From NCBI RefSeq assembly GCF_947170395.1, contig NZ_CAMVTE010000002.1:1-64000 (forward strand): a stretch of 64,000 bases of DNA. The letters run 5' to 3'. Below the pieces are notes generated by a model. It ran no database searches and was not told where the DNA came from. It was given only the letters and a program-made list of their open reading frames with translations. Position 1 is the first letter of the stretch. Each line of letters starts with the position of its first letter. This stretch comes from an uncultured Methanobrevibacter sp. Lineage in GTDB: Archaea > Methanobacteriota > Methanobacteria > Methanobacteriales > Methanobacteriaceae. This document shows, in pieces, positions 47,778-55,520 of this stretch. The position numbers and the translations under genes are program-made.

Positions 47778-48641
47778 TTAAATTATTCTTTCAATAGGAA
47801 TTACAAGAATATCCTTTGCTCCTGCATTTCTTAAATCGTTAACCAGTTCAAATACCTGTTTTTCATCAATCACTGCCTGAACGGCAACGGTCTTTTCTTC
47901 GGACAGTACTTCTGAAACTGTCAGACCGCCCATTGAAGGCAGGACTTCTTTAACTTTATCCAGATTTTCCTTTTTGACGTTCATTGTTACAAGCTTTTTC
48001 CTTTCGGCGTCAAGCACACCCTTTATACTTGTACTTACCGCTTCAATCAATTCATTTTTTGTCTTTAAGCTGTCTTTGTTGGCAATGAGTTTTATTGTAC
48101 TTTCCAGAATCACGTCAATTATTTCAAGATGATTCATTTTCAGTGTGGTTCCGGTACTTGTCAAATCTGTTATCAAATCGGCTATTCCGATAAATGGGGC
48201 TGCTTCTGTAGACCCGCTCAGTTTGACAATCTTTAAATCAAGACCCTTTTCATCCAGGTATTTTTTTGTAAGTGCGGGAAATTCGGTGGCCACTTTCATA
48301 TCTTCTGTAATGTCTTCAACGCAATTGATGTTTGATTCTTCCGGAGCGGCAAGGACAAGCTTTGTCTGTCCGAACCTTAAGTCCAGCATTTCCGCTACAT
48401 CCGCTTCGTTTTCCTGAATCAAGTCAACACCTGTTATTCCCATATCTGCAACTCCATCGTTTACAAATTCAGGAATATCTGATGCTCTTGCAAACATTAC
48501 TTCAATATCATCATTAAATGTTTTGGAAATCAATTTTCTGTTGCTTTTATCGATTAATCCTAAACCTGCCTTTTCCAGGATGTTTATTGAAGGTTCACTT
48601 ATTCTTCCTTTTGAAGGAATTGCAATTTTTATTTTCATCAT
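47778..48641 (-). CDS. hisG: ATP phosphoribosyltransferase, long form
   Basis: First enzyme of histidine synthesis, 287 residues. It has KIAIPSKGRISEPSINILEKAG, MFARASDIPEFVNDGVADMGITG, and LSGSTEAAPFIGIADLITDLTSTGTTLK. The C-terminal 75 residues form the ACT-like regulatory domain of the long HisG form (GGLTVSEVLSEEKTVAVQAVIDEKQVFELV). Two adjacent ATGs at 48641 and 48638 are both possible. It lies 10 bases upstream of pyrB on the same strand. Confidence 0.94.
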   Translation of the reverse strand: MMKIKIAIPSKGRISEPSINILEKAGLGLIDKSNRKLISKTFNDDIEVMFARASDIPEFVNDGVADMGITGVDLIQENEADVAEMLDLRFGQTKLVLAAPEESNINCVEDITEDMKVATEFPALTKKYLDEKGLDLKIVKLSGSTEAAPFIGIADLITDLTSTGTTLKMNHLEIIDVILESTIKLIANKDSLKTKNELIEAVSTSIKGVLDAERKKLVTMNVKKENLDKVKEVLPSMGGLTVSEVLSEEKTVAVQAVIDEKQVFELVNDLRNAGAKDILVIPIERII

Positions 48642-48744
48642 ATCTACTCGAATTTTTATTTTTGATAATATATTGTAAAGTCTATAATATTAAATTTAAC
48701 TAATTAATAATTAAAGTTCTTATTTTTACCAGATACTTGATTTT

Positions 48745-48834
48745 TGCAAAATATTTAAATATTAAGTCATATAATAATCTATTTAGCTTATTATTAACAG
48801 CATTAATAATAAGTTTGAAAAATTATTGTGAGGT
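48745..48834 (+). promoter_or_regulatory. Histone gene promoter with a perfect inverted repeat in the leader
   Basis: A TATA-like TATTTAAATATT lies at about 48747-48758. Downstream, CTTATTATTAA (48787-48797) and TTAATAATAAG (48803-48813) form perfect 11-bp inverted arms with a 5-base spacer. GAGGTG at about 48830-48835 is the ribosome binding site. If transcription starts near 48780, the hairpin would sit in the 5' leader. Confidence 0.55.
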
Positions 48835-48840
48835 GAAAAT

Positions 48841-49050
48841 ATGTCTGAAATACCAAAAGCTCCTATCGCAAGAATTATCAAAGAATCTGGTGCTGAAAGA
48901 GTTAGCGAAGATGCAAAAGCTGAATTAGCTGCATACTTAGAAGAAGTTGCTCGTGAAGTAGCTAAAGAAGCAAACAATGTTGCTAAAATCGCAAAACGTA
49001 AAACTATTAAACCAGAAGATATTAAATTAGCTATCAAAAACTTAGAATAA
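48841..49050 (+). CDS. Archaeal histone
   Basis: A 69-residue HMfA/HMfB-type histone that wraps DNA in nucleosome-like particles. The histone fold is complete: [19 protein letters not shown], the long central helix ([18 protein letters not shown]), and [14 protein letters not shown]. Length matches the minimal histone-fold type. GAGGTGAAAAT precedes the ATG. Codons favour common choices, as for a highly expressed gene. It is followed after 42 bases by the deaminase gene. Confidence 0.97.
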   Translation: MSEIPKAPIARIIKESGAERVSEDAKAELAAYLEEVAREVAKEANNVAKIAKRKTIKPEDIKLAIKNLE

Positions 49051-49092
49051 GTTTATTAGCTAAACTTTTTTTTATTTTTTTAAGGTGTTATT

Positions 49093-50385
49093 ATGAGTGA
49101 TAATACTATTTTAATCAAAGATGCATTTATTTTAAACAGACAAAAAATACAATCTCTTTTAATCAAAAACGATCTTATTTGTGAAATTTCCGATGAAATT
49201 GATGAAAGTGGCGTTGATAAAATCATCGATGCCAAAGGAAAAATCTTACTTCCTGGATTTATAAATACCCATACACATTTATCCATGACATTGTTCAGAG
49301 GACTGGCTGACGATTTGAGTCTCGACAGCTGGCTGAATGATCACATATGGCCAATGGAAGCCAACCTCAATGGCGAATATTGTTATATCGGTGCTCTTTT
49401 GGGAGCGGTTGAACTTATCAAGTCCGGAACAACCACATTTTCCGACATGTACTTTTATATGGAAGACGTTGCCCGTGCAGTGGATGAAGCAGGCATAAGG
49501 GCAGTACTGTCATACGGTATGATTGATTTTGGAGACGCAGAAAAAAGGGAAGCGGAAATCAAGGAGAATTTGACCTTATTTGAAAACTGCAACGGAATGG
49601 CAGATGGAAGAATCAAGGTATTTTTCGGTCCTCATTCACCGTACACAGCTTCAGAGGAACTGTTAATCAAAGTCCGTGAACTTGCAGATGAATACAACAT
49701 GGGAATCCACATACACGTTTCAGAAACCCAAAAGGAAATCAATGACATTTCAGCTGAAAAAGGACTAAGGCCTTTTGAATATTTGGATAAAATAGGATTT
49801 TTAGGTCCGGATGTTGTTGCTGCACACAGTGTATGGTTAAGTGATGAAGAAATTGAAATAATCAAGAAAAACGATGTTAAAATTTCACACAACCCATGCA
49901 GTAACATGAAATTGGCTTCAGGAATAGCTCCTGTTTCTAAACTGATTGAAAACGACATTTGCGTTTCAATAGGTACCGATGGTGCTTCATCAAACAATAA
50001 TCTTGATTTGATTGAAGAGCTAAAAACAGCAAGTCTGCTTCAAAAGGTTTCAACACTTGATCCTAAGGTGCTGACTTCAGATGAGGCAATAGAAATGGCT
50101 ACAATTAAGGGTGCTGAAGCTTTGGGAATTGATGATGAGGTCGGTTCCATTGAAGTCGGCAAAAAAGCGGACATTATTTTAATCGACACCGATTCAGCCA
50201 ACATGGTTCCAGACAGTACCAATTTAAGTTCCAATATAATTTACTCAGCAAACGGCTCAAACGTCGATACTACAATCTGCAACGGTAAAATATTGATGGA
50301 AAATAAGAAATTGACTGTTTTAGATGAACAGGCAATTTATGATAAAGCCAGACAGGCCATAAAAGAATTAAAAGAAGCTATCTAG
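49093..50385 (+). CDS. dadD: Amidohydrolase, 5'-deoxyadenosine/S-adenosylhomocysteine deaminase type
   Basis: Metal-dependent amidohydrolase of 430 residues in the SAH/MTA deaminase group. In methanogens the homolog DadD deaminates 5'-deoxyadenosine and related nucleosides formed by radical SAM enzymes. Motifs: PGFINTHTHLSMTLFRGLADDLSLDSWLNDHIWPME, FFGPHSPYTAS, GIHIHVSETQKE, VAAHSVWLSDEE, SHNPCSNMKLASG and VSIGTDGASSNNN, in the right order with all metal-binding His and Asp residues. It is convergent with the fumarate reductase gene, with an 8-base overlap. Confidence 0.9.
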   Translation: MSDNTILIKDAFILNRQKIQSLLIKNDLICEISDEIDESGVDKIIDAKGKILLPGFINTHTHLSMTLFRGLADDLSLDSWLNDHIWPMEANLNGEYCYIGALLGAVELIKSGTTTFSDMYFYMEDVARAVDEAGIRAVLSYGMIDFGDAEKREAEIKENLTLFENCNGMADGRIKVFFGPHSPYTASEELLIKVRELADEYNMGIHIHVSETQKEINDISAEKGLRPFEYLDKIGFLGPDVVAAHSVWLSDEEIEIIKKNDVKISHNPCSNMKLASGIAPVSKLIENDICVSIGTDGASSNNNLDLIEELKTASLLQKVSTLDPKVLTSDEAIEMATIKGAEALGIDDEVGSIEVGKKADIILIDTDSANMVPDSTNLSSNIIYSANGSNVDTTICNGKILMENKKLTVLDEQAIYDKARQAIKELKEAI

Positions 50386-52021
50386 CTTCAAATTCTATTT
50401 TATTTTTATTGAATATTATACTCTTTTTCCATTCGTCAAGAGTTTCCGGAAAATCAGACCTGAAGTGCGCACCTCTGCTTTCTCTTCTAAGAATAGCTGA
50501 TTTCACGGTTAAAATACAGATTTCAACCATATTTATTACTTCAAGGGCAGTAACCAAATCGCCATTGTATTGCTTTTTGTCGCTGACATCCAGATTGCCA
50601 AGCTCTTTTTGCATTTCCTGAAGTTCTTTTAGTGCTTCATTTAAAGTTTTTTCTTCACGCACAATAGCTACCTTTTCCCACATCAGACTTTTGATTCTGT
50701 TTTTGAAGTCTTTAGGTTTGATTGTGCCTTTTTTGATTAGGCCTTCAATTCTTGAAGCTTCATTTTGAACTTGTTCATCGTTGGTTTTGATTTGGGTGTC
50801 TTTTGCAGCCGCACTGGCACTTTCACCGGCGATTTTTCCAAATACTTGAGTATCAGCCAAAGCGTTCCCGCCTAAACGGTTAGCTCCGTGGACTCCTCCA
50901 CAGACTTCTCCTGCTCCAAACAGGTTTTTAAGAGAACTTGATGCATCAGTATCAATTTTTAACCCGCCCATGAAATGATGTGCTGTTGGAGCAACTTCTA
51001 TAGGGCCGTGCTTGATGTCAACTCCCACATTTTCAAATTGAAGAACCATAGTTTCAAGCTTTTCTTCAATGTAGTCGTCATCCAGGTGGGAGATGTCAAG
51101 ATAGACTCCGCCGTTTTCTGTTCCTCGCCCTTCAATGATTTCCTGATATATTGAACGGGCAACGACATCACGGGTAGCAAGTTCCATCTTTTCGGGAGCG
51201 TATTTGCTCATGAACCTTTCGCCATCCTTGTTTATGAGTTTTCCGCCTTCGGCTCTTACGGCTTCGGTTACTAAAACTCCCTTTTTGGATTCAGGTGCCA
51301 CCATTCCTGTTGGGTGGAACTGTATCTGTTCCATATCCACCAGACTGGCTCCTGCACGATAGGCTATTGCAAAACCATCTCCATTCTTTTGAAATGTATT
51401 TGATGTTACAGGGAATAATTGTCCGGCTCCTCCACTGGCCAGGATGGTTGATTTTGCCTTGAAATAGATTAGACTTGAATCCTTAAGGTCAAGTCCTGTT
51501 GCACCGATAACCTCATCTCCATCGGTTACAAGTGATGTAATCATTACCTCTTCGATGCATTCGATATTTCTTCTGATTATCTCCTCTTTAAGTGCATTCA
51601 ACAGTTCAGCACCTGTTCTGTCTCCCTGATAGCAGGTTCTTCTGTATGTCTGACCTCCAAATGGCCTTTGATCAATTTCACCGGATTCCTGTCTGTCAAA
51701 AAGAGCACCAAAGTTTTCCAGGTCAATCAGTCTTTTTGGTGATTCGTTTACAAGAATTTCAACCAGTTTTTCATCGTTAAGAAAGCTTCCGCCTTTTAAT
51801 GTATCCTTTTTGTGAGCTTCTATTGAATCGTCCTTGTCAACGGTTTTAAATACAGCATTGTATCCTCCTTCTGCCATTCCAGTACAGCCAGACCTGAATG
51901 AAAGACCTTTAGATACAATAGTAGCTTTTAAACCTGCATCATCAACTTCAATAGCTGCTCTTGAACCTGCTCCTCCAGATCCGATAATCAATACATCTGT
52001 TGAGATAGTTTTTATTTCCAT
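50378..52021 (-). CDS. tfrA: Fumarate reductase/succinate dehydrogenase-type flavoprotein
   Basis: FAD-dependent subunit of about 547 residues. In methanogens TfrA, with TfrB, couples fumarate reduction to oxidation of coenzymes M and B. Motifs are TDVLIIGSGGAGSRAAIE (FAD binding), RSGCTGMAEGGYNAV, QIQFHPTGMVAPES, and APTAHHFMGGLKID with the substrate His, then LFGAGEVCGGVHGANRLGGNALADT. ATG at 52021 gives the expected N-terminus; an ATG further upstream at 52048 is less likely. The iron-sulfur partner gene is not in this window, so TfrA rather than SdhA is inferred from lineage. Confidence 0.88.
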   Translation of the reverse strand: MEIKTISTDVLIIGSGGAGSRAAIEVDDAGLKATIVSKGLSFRSGCTGMAEGGYNAVFKTVDKDDSIEAHKKDTLKGGSFLNDEKLVEILVNESPKRLIDLENFGALFDRQESGEIDQRPFGGQTYRRTCYQGDRTGAELLNALKEEIIRRNIECIEEVMITSLVTDGDEVIGATGLDLKDSSLIYFKAKSTILASGGAGQLFPVTSNTFQKNGDGFAIAYRAGASLVDMEQIQFHPTGMVAPESKKGVLVTEAVRAEGGKLINKDGERFMSKYAPEKMELATRDVVARSIYQEIIEGRGTENGGVYLDISHLDDDYIEEKLETMVLQFENVGVDIKHGPIEVAPTAHHFMGGLKIDTDASSSLKNLFGAGEVCGGVHGANRLGGNALADTQVFGKIAGESASAAAKDTQIKTNDEQVQNEASRIEGLIKKGTIKPKDFKNRIKSLMWEKVAIVREEKTLNEALKELQEMQKELGNLDVSDKKQYNGDLVTALEVINMVEICILTVKSAILRRESRGAHFRSDFPETLDEWKKSIIFNKNKIEFEAR

Positions 52022-52092
52022 TTCAATAACCCTGTAAAATTTTTTCATTATTACATTTATTTTTAATTGTTAATAAGTTTTATTTTTATATC

Positions 52093-52124
52093 AAAATTGC
52101 TTTAATCCTGTTAAATTGCTTTAA
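52093..52124 (+). repeat. 19-bp tandem repeat array, locus 1
   Basis: Two copies of a unit containing AAATTGCTTTAA are spaced exactly 19 bases apart (ATTGC starting at 52096 and 52115). The full unit reads TTTAATCCTGTTAAATTGC. The array ends about 86 bases before the ADP-ribosyltransferase-like gene start and about 19 bases before a TATA-like TTTTTAAATATT at 52138. It matches two further arrays at 54.1 and 58.5 kb. Confidence 0.65.
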
Positions 52125-52142
52125 TAGCCAAGATAATTTTTA

Positions 52143-52164
52143 AATATTTGTTTTAACAAATATT
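52143..52164 (+). promoter_or_regulatory. Perfect 10-bp inverted repeat overlapping a promoter
   Basis: AATATTTGTT and AACAAATATT are perfect inverted arms separated by two bases. The repeat overlaps or directly follows the TATA-like element of the ADP-ribosyltransferase-like gene, so a bound protein would block transcription. Confidence 0.5.
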
Positions 52165-52204
52165 ATTTTGAATTTTATTAAATAAAGCTTAGGAATTAAT
52201 TAAT

Positions 52205-52794
52205 ATGTTAGATATTGAAAATTTAGAAGAATCTTTTAATGATTATTCTAAAGATTTTATAAAGAATAAAAAATATTATGCACATGTTAGCGGAATTATA
52301 TCCCATTCCTCCAAATTTAACAAATGAGGAAAAAAAGTTTTTTTTTAATGTGGGGTATAGATTCTTTTCCATTATTAAGTTATTTAAGGTCTAGGGATAA
52401 TCATGTTGATGAATATTTAGAAACATTTCATAATACTTTAAATAAAGGTATTTCTAAATATGATAACATTAAAGTTAACTCCATCTTATTTAGACGTGTC
52501 TTCAATGATTTTTTCATTGTTAATGAAGGTGAAGTTGGAATTTTTAACACTCCATTGTCTACAACTTTTGATTCAAATTCAAATTTGGATTTTGGAGATT
52601 TTTTAATTAAAATTTTAGCGCCCATTGGTACCAATGGCGCGTATATAGAAGAGTTAATGATTAAAGGTAATTATTCACAACATTTAAACGAATGGATTTT
52701 ACCAACTAGAACAATATATAAAACATTGTATAAGAATTATTCAAAAAAATTGGCTATTATTATCATCATGGGGGATGTATATAATGCAATTTAA
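52205..52794 (+). pseudogene. ADP-ribosyltransferase-like gene, frameshifted
   Basis: Three reading frames in sequence suggest one protein of about 195 residues: MLDIENLEESFNDYSKDF (from 52205), then ELYPIPPNLTNEEKK, then a 156-residue frame from 52324 to 52794. The last part matches ADP-ribosyltransferase exoenzymes: ILFRRV (the R motif), PLSTTFD (the STS motif), ILAPIGTNGAYIEE, and NEWILPTRTIYK with the catalytic Glu. The first acid of the usual ExE is Leu. The frame changes fall near homopolymers (A6 at 52268-52273, and A6 and T9 at 52330-52346). This could be decay or sequencing error. It is followed directly by a small gene. Confidence 0.65.
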
Positions 52795-53086
52795 ACGAAA
52801 TTTAAAATATTCATTGTGTGAAGATAAATTAGAAGATTTTTATTCTGATTTGATTATGTTAGATGATTGGATTCCTTTTGTTATAAGAAGCAATTTACCT
52901 AATGAAATATTATTTAACTTGGGAAAAAATGTGGAAAATAAAAAGACATATTCTGATCGTTTATTAAAACACAAAATTGAAAATGGACAATCAGGTTTAA
53001 GTTTGGATGAAGTATTGGAAAGTGAAATTCACATTTTTTTAGAAAAATATCCTAAATTTGAACCATTGTTTTTGGTTAATGAATAG
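52784..53086 (+). CDS. Small protein downstream of the ADP-ribosyltransferase-like gene
   Basis: A protein of about 100 residues starting MQFKRNLKYSLCEDKLEDFY. GGGGGAT lies upstream of the ATG at 52784, and the gene starts before the end of the ADP-ribosyltransferase frame, so translation is likely coupled. It is acidic, soluble and matches no family I recognise. By position it could be an immunity protein or regulator. The following gap (53087-53216) is AT-rich and holds no gene. Confidence 0.55.
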   Translation: MQFKRNLKYSLCEDKLEDFYSDLIMLDDWIPFVIRSNLPNEILFNLGKNVENKKTYSDRLLKHKIENGQSGLSLDEVLESEIHIFLEKYPKFEPLFLVNE

Positions 53087-53216
53087 TTTTAATTGGATGA
53101 TGTAGATAATTAATAGTAAAAATTATACTTATATTGTGAAGTTAATTTAAATCAAAGATATTATTAATTATTATACTAGTTGATATGATTCATTTAATTT
53201 AATTAGAGGTTATTTC

Positions 53217-53591
53217 ATGAAAATAGATGGTGAAGTTACAACCGGTTTGGGAAAGGCAGCATACTTTTTATCACAGGACTTTTACACAAAGGAGTTTAAG
53301 AAAAATTTGGGTTTTATTCCGTACCCCGGAACATTGAATGTTGTTGTAAGCGATGAATATTTGGATGAAATAAATGAAATTAAAAACAATTGCGAAAATT
53401 TAATCAAGCCGGATACAGAATTTGGAGCTGTAAAATACATTGAAGCTAAATTAAACGATGAAGTATCCGGAGCTATTGTATTTCCAGCAAAAACTACACA
53501 TGAAGAGAATTATTTGGAGTTTATTGCTGAAAATAAATTGAGAGATCAGTTAAACCTCAAAGATGGTGACAGCGTATCTTTAGAGTTTTAG
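53217..53591 (+). CDS. ribK: CTP-dependent riboflavin kinase
   Basis: Archaeal riboflavin kinase of 124 residues that makes FMN using CTP in place of ATP. Motifs are GEVTTGLGKAAYFLSQDFY, FIPYPGTLNVVV, and IVFPAKTTHEEN near residue 83. The fold is the small beta-barrel family found in archaea. TTAGAGGT precedes the ATG. It is separated from ribB by two small opposite-strand genes. It has no riboswitch of its own. Confidence 0.9.
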   Translation: MKIDGEVTTGLGKAAYFLSQDFYTKEFKKNLGFIPYPGTLNVVVSDEYLDEINEIKNNCENLIKPDTEFGAVKYIEAKLNDEVSGAIVFPAKTTHEENYLEFIAENKLRDQLNLKDGDSVSLEF

Positions 53592-53776
53592 ACGTTTTTT
53601 TGTTCATTTCTTATTTTTTTGATTTCTTCTGGTGTTAGTTCTGTTTCTTTTTGTATTTTTTCATCGGTTTCTCCATTTTTAATCATGTATATAGCCATTT
53701 TTTCGCATATTTCTTTTTTCCCTTCAATTTTTCCTTCTTTTTTTTGTCTTTGTCCGTAATCGTATACTGCGTTCAT
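53588..53776 (-). CDS. Short Rpn/PD-(D/E)XK nuclease tail-like protein
   Basis: A 62-residue protein beginning MNAVYDYGQRQKKEGK, with ICEKMAIYMIKNGETDEKIQKETELTPEEIKKIR following. The pattern resembles the C-terminal tail of Rpn-type (PDDEXK_2) nuclease/transposase proteins, without the nuclease domain. GGTGG lies upstream of the ATG. It is paralogous to the next gene. It overlaps the end of ribK by 4 bases. Function unknown. Confidence 0.55.
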   Translation of the reverse strand: MNAVYDYGQRQKKEGKIEGKKEICEKMAIYMIKNGETDEKIQKETELTPEEIKKIRNEQKNV

Positions 53777-53829
53777 TTTTCCACCTAATGCATAAGATTG
53801 CTGCTTACTTTTTGCAAAATTTAAATTAA

Positions 53830-54048
53830 CTAATTATTGTATAGTTTTAAATATTTTCTTATTTTTTTGATTTCCTCTAGAGGTAAACCTGTTTCTTTTT
53901 GTATTTCTTCATTACATTCGCCTTTTTCAATCATATATGTTGCAAATGAATTATATCCTATTTTGTAACCTATTTCATAACCTTCTTTATAACCTTCTTT
54001 ATAGCCTTCTTCTCTTTTTCTTTCACCATAATCGTGTACTGCACCCAT
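53830..54048 (-). CDS. Short Rpn/PD-(D/E)XK nuclease tail-like protein, paralog
   Basis: A 72-residue protein beginning MGAVHDYGERKREEG, then three GYKEG-like repeats (YKEGYKEGYEIGYKIGY), then ATYMIEKGECNEEIQKETGLPLEEIKKIR. The same start context (ATTAGGTGGAAAAATG) is conserved in its paralog at 53776, so both are real translated units. A 19-bp repeat array lies upstream (54122-54190). Function unknown; it may be a remnant or a small adaptor. Confidence 0.55.
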   Translation of the reverse strand: MGAVHDYGERKREEGYKEGYKEGYEIGYKIGYNSFATYMIEKGECNEEIQKETGLPLEEIKKIRKYLKLYNN

Positions 54049-54121
54049 TTTTCCACCTAATTTATTAAATATATATTAAAATAATATTTAAATCTATTTA
54101 ACTTTTTAGTTTCCTATAAAA

Positions 54122-54190
54122 ACAATTTTACACTCTTAAATCAATTTTTTAAAGTCAAAGCAATTTTTTACTATCAGGGCAATATTTCCC
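54122..54190 (-). repeat. 19-bp tandem repeat array, locus 2
   Basis: On the minus strand four degenerate units repeat at exactly 19 bases: the plus-strand hexamers ACAATT, TCAATT, GCAATT and GCAATA start at 54122, 54141, 54160 and 54179. Units read TTTAAGAGTGTAAAATTGT, TTTGACTTTAAAAAATTGA and CCTGATAGTAAAAAATTGC. The array points toward the small Rpn-tail-like gene at 54048, with a TATA-like run (54084-54093) between. It lies near the FMN riboswitch but before it. Confidence 0.6.
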
Positions 54191-54241
54191 TAGCAAAGGT
54201 TACCACAAAGTATTTTATACATGATAAATATATTTGATAAT

Positions 54242-54371
54242 ACGTTCTCGGGGGCGGGGTGCAATTCCCCACCGGTGGTGATTTTTTAAAAATAAGTCCA
54301 CGAGCACATAGACGTGTTGATTTGGTGAGATTCCAAAACCGACGGTGATAGTCCGGATGGAAGAGAAGAAA
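54242..54371 (+). ncRNA. FMN riboswitch (RFN element) upstream of ribB
   Basis: Conserved RFN blocks occur in order: GGGGGCGGGGTGCAATTCCC, then ACCGGTGGTGA, a stem at AGTCCACGAGC, GGTGAGATTCCAAAACCGAC, and GGTGATAGTCCGGATGGAAG, closing with GAGAA pairing to TTCTC near 54245. It binds FMN in bacteria. The expression platform (54372-54422) contains GGAGTG with AGTAA (54403-54407) and TTACT (54418-54422) able to form a short hairpin enclosing it. Regulation of ribB by FMN is inferred. FMN riboswitches are rare in archaea. Confidence 0.88.
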
Positions 54372-54422
54372 TAGTTATTCAGTTATTTTTAGCCCGGGTT
54401 CTAGTAAATATGGAGTGTTACT

Positions 54423-55106
54423 ATGAATCAAGAAACAAACTTAGATAAAGCTCTAGAAGCTATTAGAAATGGTGAATTCGTTCTGGTTTTTGACGACGAT
54501 GACAGGGAAGGCGAAGTTGATATGATTATCGCTTCCGAATTTGTAACCCCTAAATCCGTTGCAACCATGAGAAATGATGCAGGCGGTCTTATCTGCAACT
54601 GTTTACACGCTGATTTTTGTGAAGCTATTCATTTGCCTTTTATGGTTGATATCATGAAAGCGGCAACTGAAACATATCCTGAACTTGCAAAACTTGCACC
54701 TACCGATATTCCGTATGATGAGAGATCCTCATTTTCAATTTGGGTAAACCACAGGAAATCCTTTACCGGAATTACAGATGTCGACAGGGCAATGACCATT
54801 AGCGAATCCGCATTGATGATGAAAGAAGAAAGATTCGATGAATTCGGTGCAACATTCAGGTCTCCAGGTCACGTATGTCTTTTAAGAGGAGCAGAAGGAC
54901 TTGTTAAAAACAGACAGGGACACACTGAAATCGGTCTTGCATTATGTGAACTTGCAGGCGTTACACCGGTTTGTGTAGTCTGTGAAATGATGGATGGTGA
55001 AACCGGTAAAGCTACATCAATCGCTGATGCTCGCAAATACGCTGAAGAAAACGGTTTAGTCCTGCTTAGAGGCGAAGACGTCATAAATAAATATTTAGAA
55101 GAATAA
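54423..55106 (+). CDS. ribB: 3,4-dihydroxy-2-butanone 4-phosphate synthase
   Basis: Riboflavin precursor synthase of 227 residues. Motifs are LVFDDDDREGEVDMIIASEFVTP, MRNDAGGLICNCL, SFSIWVNHRKSFTGITDVDRAMTI, and SPGHVCLLRGAEGLVKNRQGHTEIGLALCELAGVTPVCVVCEMM, all RibB signatures. It is the only gene in the window behind an FMN riboswitch. TGGAGTG precedes the ATG. It meets the opposite-strand gene end to end at 55106/55107. Confidence 0.96.
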   Translation: MNQETNLDKALEAIRNGEFVLVFDDDDREGEVDMIIASEFVTPKSVATMRNDAGGLICNCLHADFCEAIHLPFMVDIMKAATETYPELAKLAPTDIPYDERSSFSIWVNHRKSFTGITDVDRAMTISESALMMKEERFDEFGATFRSPGHVCLLRGAEGLVKNRQGHTEIGLALCELAGVTPVCVVCEMMDGETGKATSIADARKYAEENGLVLLRGEDVINKYLEE

Positions 55107-55520
55107 TTAATTCAAATTATTCTTTTTTTCTACAATATATTCTGCAATGAATTGGGTAATCTGTTGGATTTTGTATGAATTGTAAATGCTGAATGCGACA
55201 TATTTTCCATCATTCATTCTGATTTCCAAACCATCCTTAACTTCTTTTGATTTGTTTATTTCAGTGATTTTTATCCATGGAACCCTTAAATTTTTGTTTT
55301 TAAGCGCTTTTTCTATATGAATTCCGTCGTCCTTGAATTTGACGATTCTAACGATTCTGCGGTTTTTATCAGATCCGATCTGTATGTCGCCATTTTCGTC
55401 AAAAACATAATCCGGTATAAAGCAGGTTGCTTTCCAACCCTGTTTCATTTTAACTAGAACATGCGCCCTATCCTTTTTTGTAAGTTTCACGCCTTTTTCG
55501 GGACTTAAATTAAGAGCCAT
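55107..55520 (-). CDS. PH-like domain protein of unknown function
   Basis: A 137-residue protein with alternating strands ending in a helix (YKIQQITQFIAEYIVEK), consistent with a small PH-like barrel; the family is not named. Notable segments are IPDYVFDENGDIQIGSDKNRRIVRIVKF and VPWIKITEI. No membrane segment. It directly follows the CobB/CobQ-like gene with no gap and is likely cotranscribed, but the reason for the pairing is not known. Confidence 0.5.
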   Translation of the reverse strand: MALNLSPEKGVKLTKKDRAHVLVKMKQGWKATCFIPDYVFDENGDIQIGSDKNRRIVRIVKFKDDGIHIEKALKNKNLRVPWIKITEINKSKEVKDGLEIRMNDGKYVAFSIYNSYKIQQITQFIAEYIVEKKNNLN

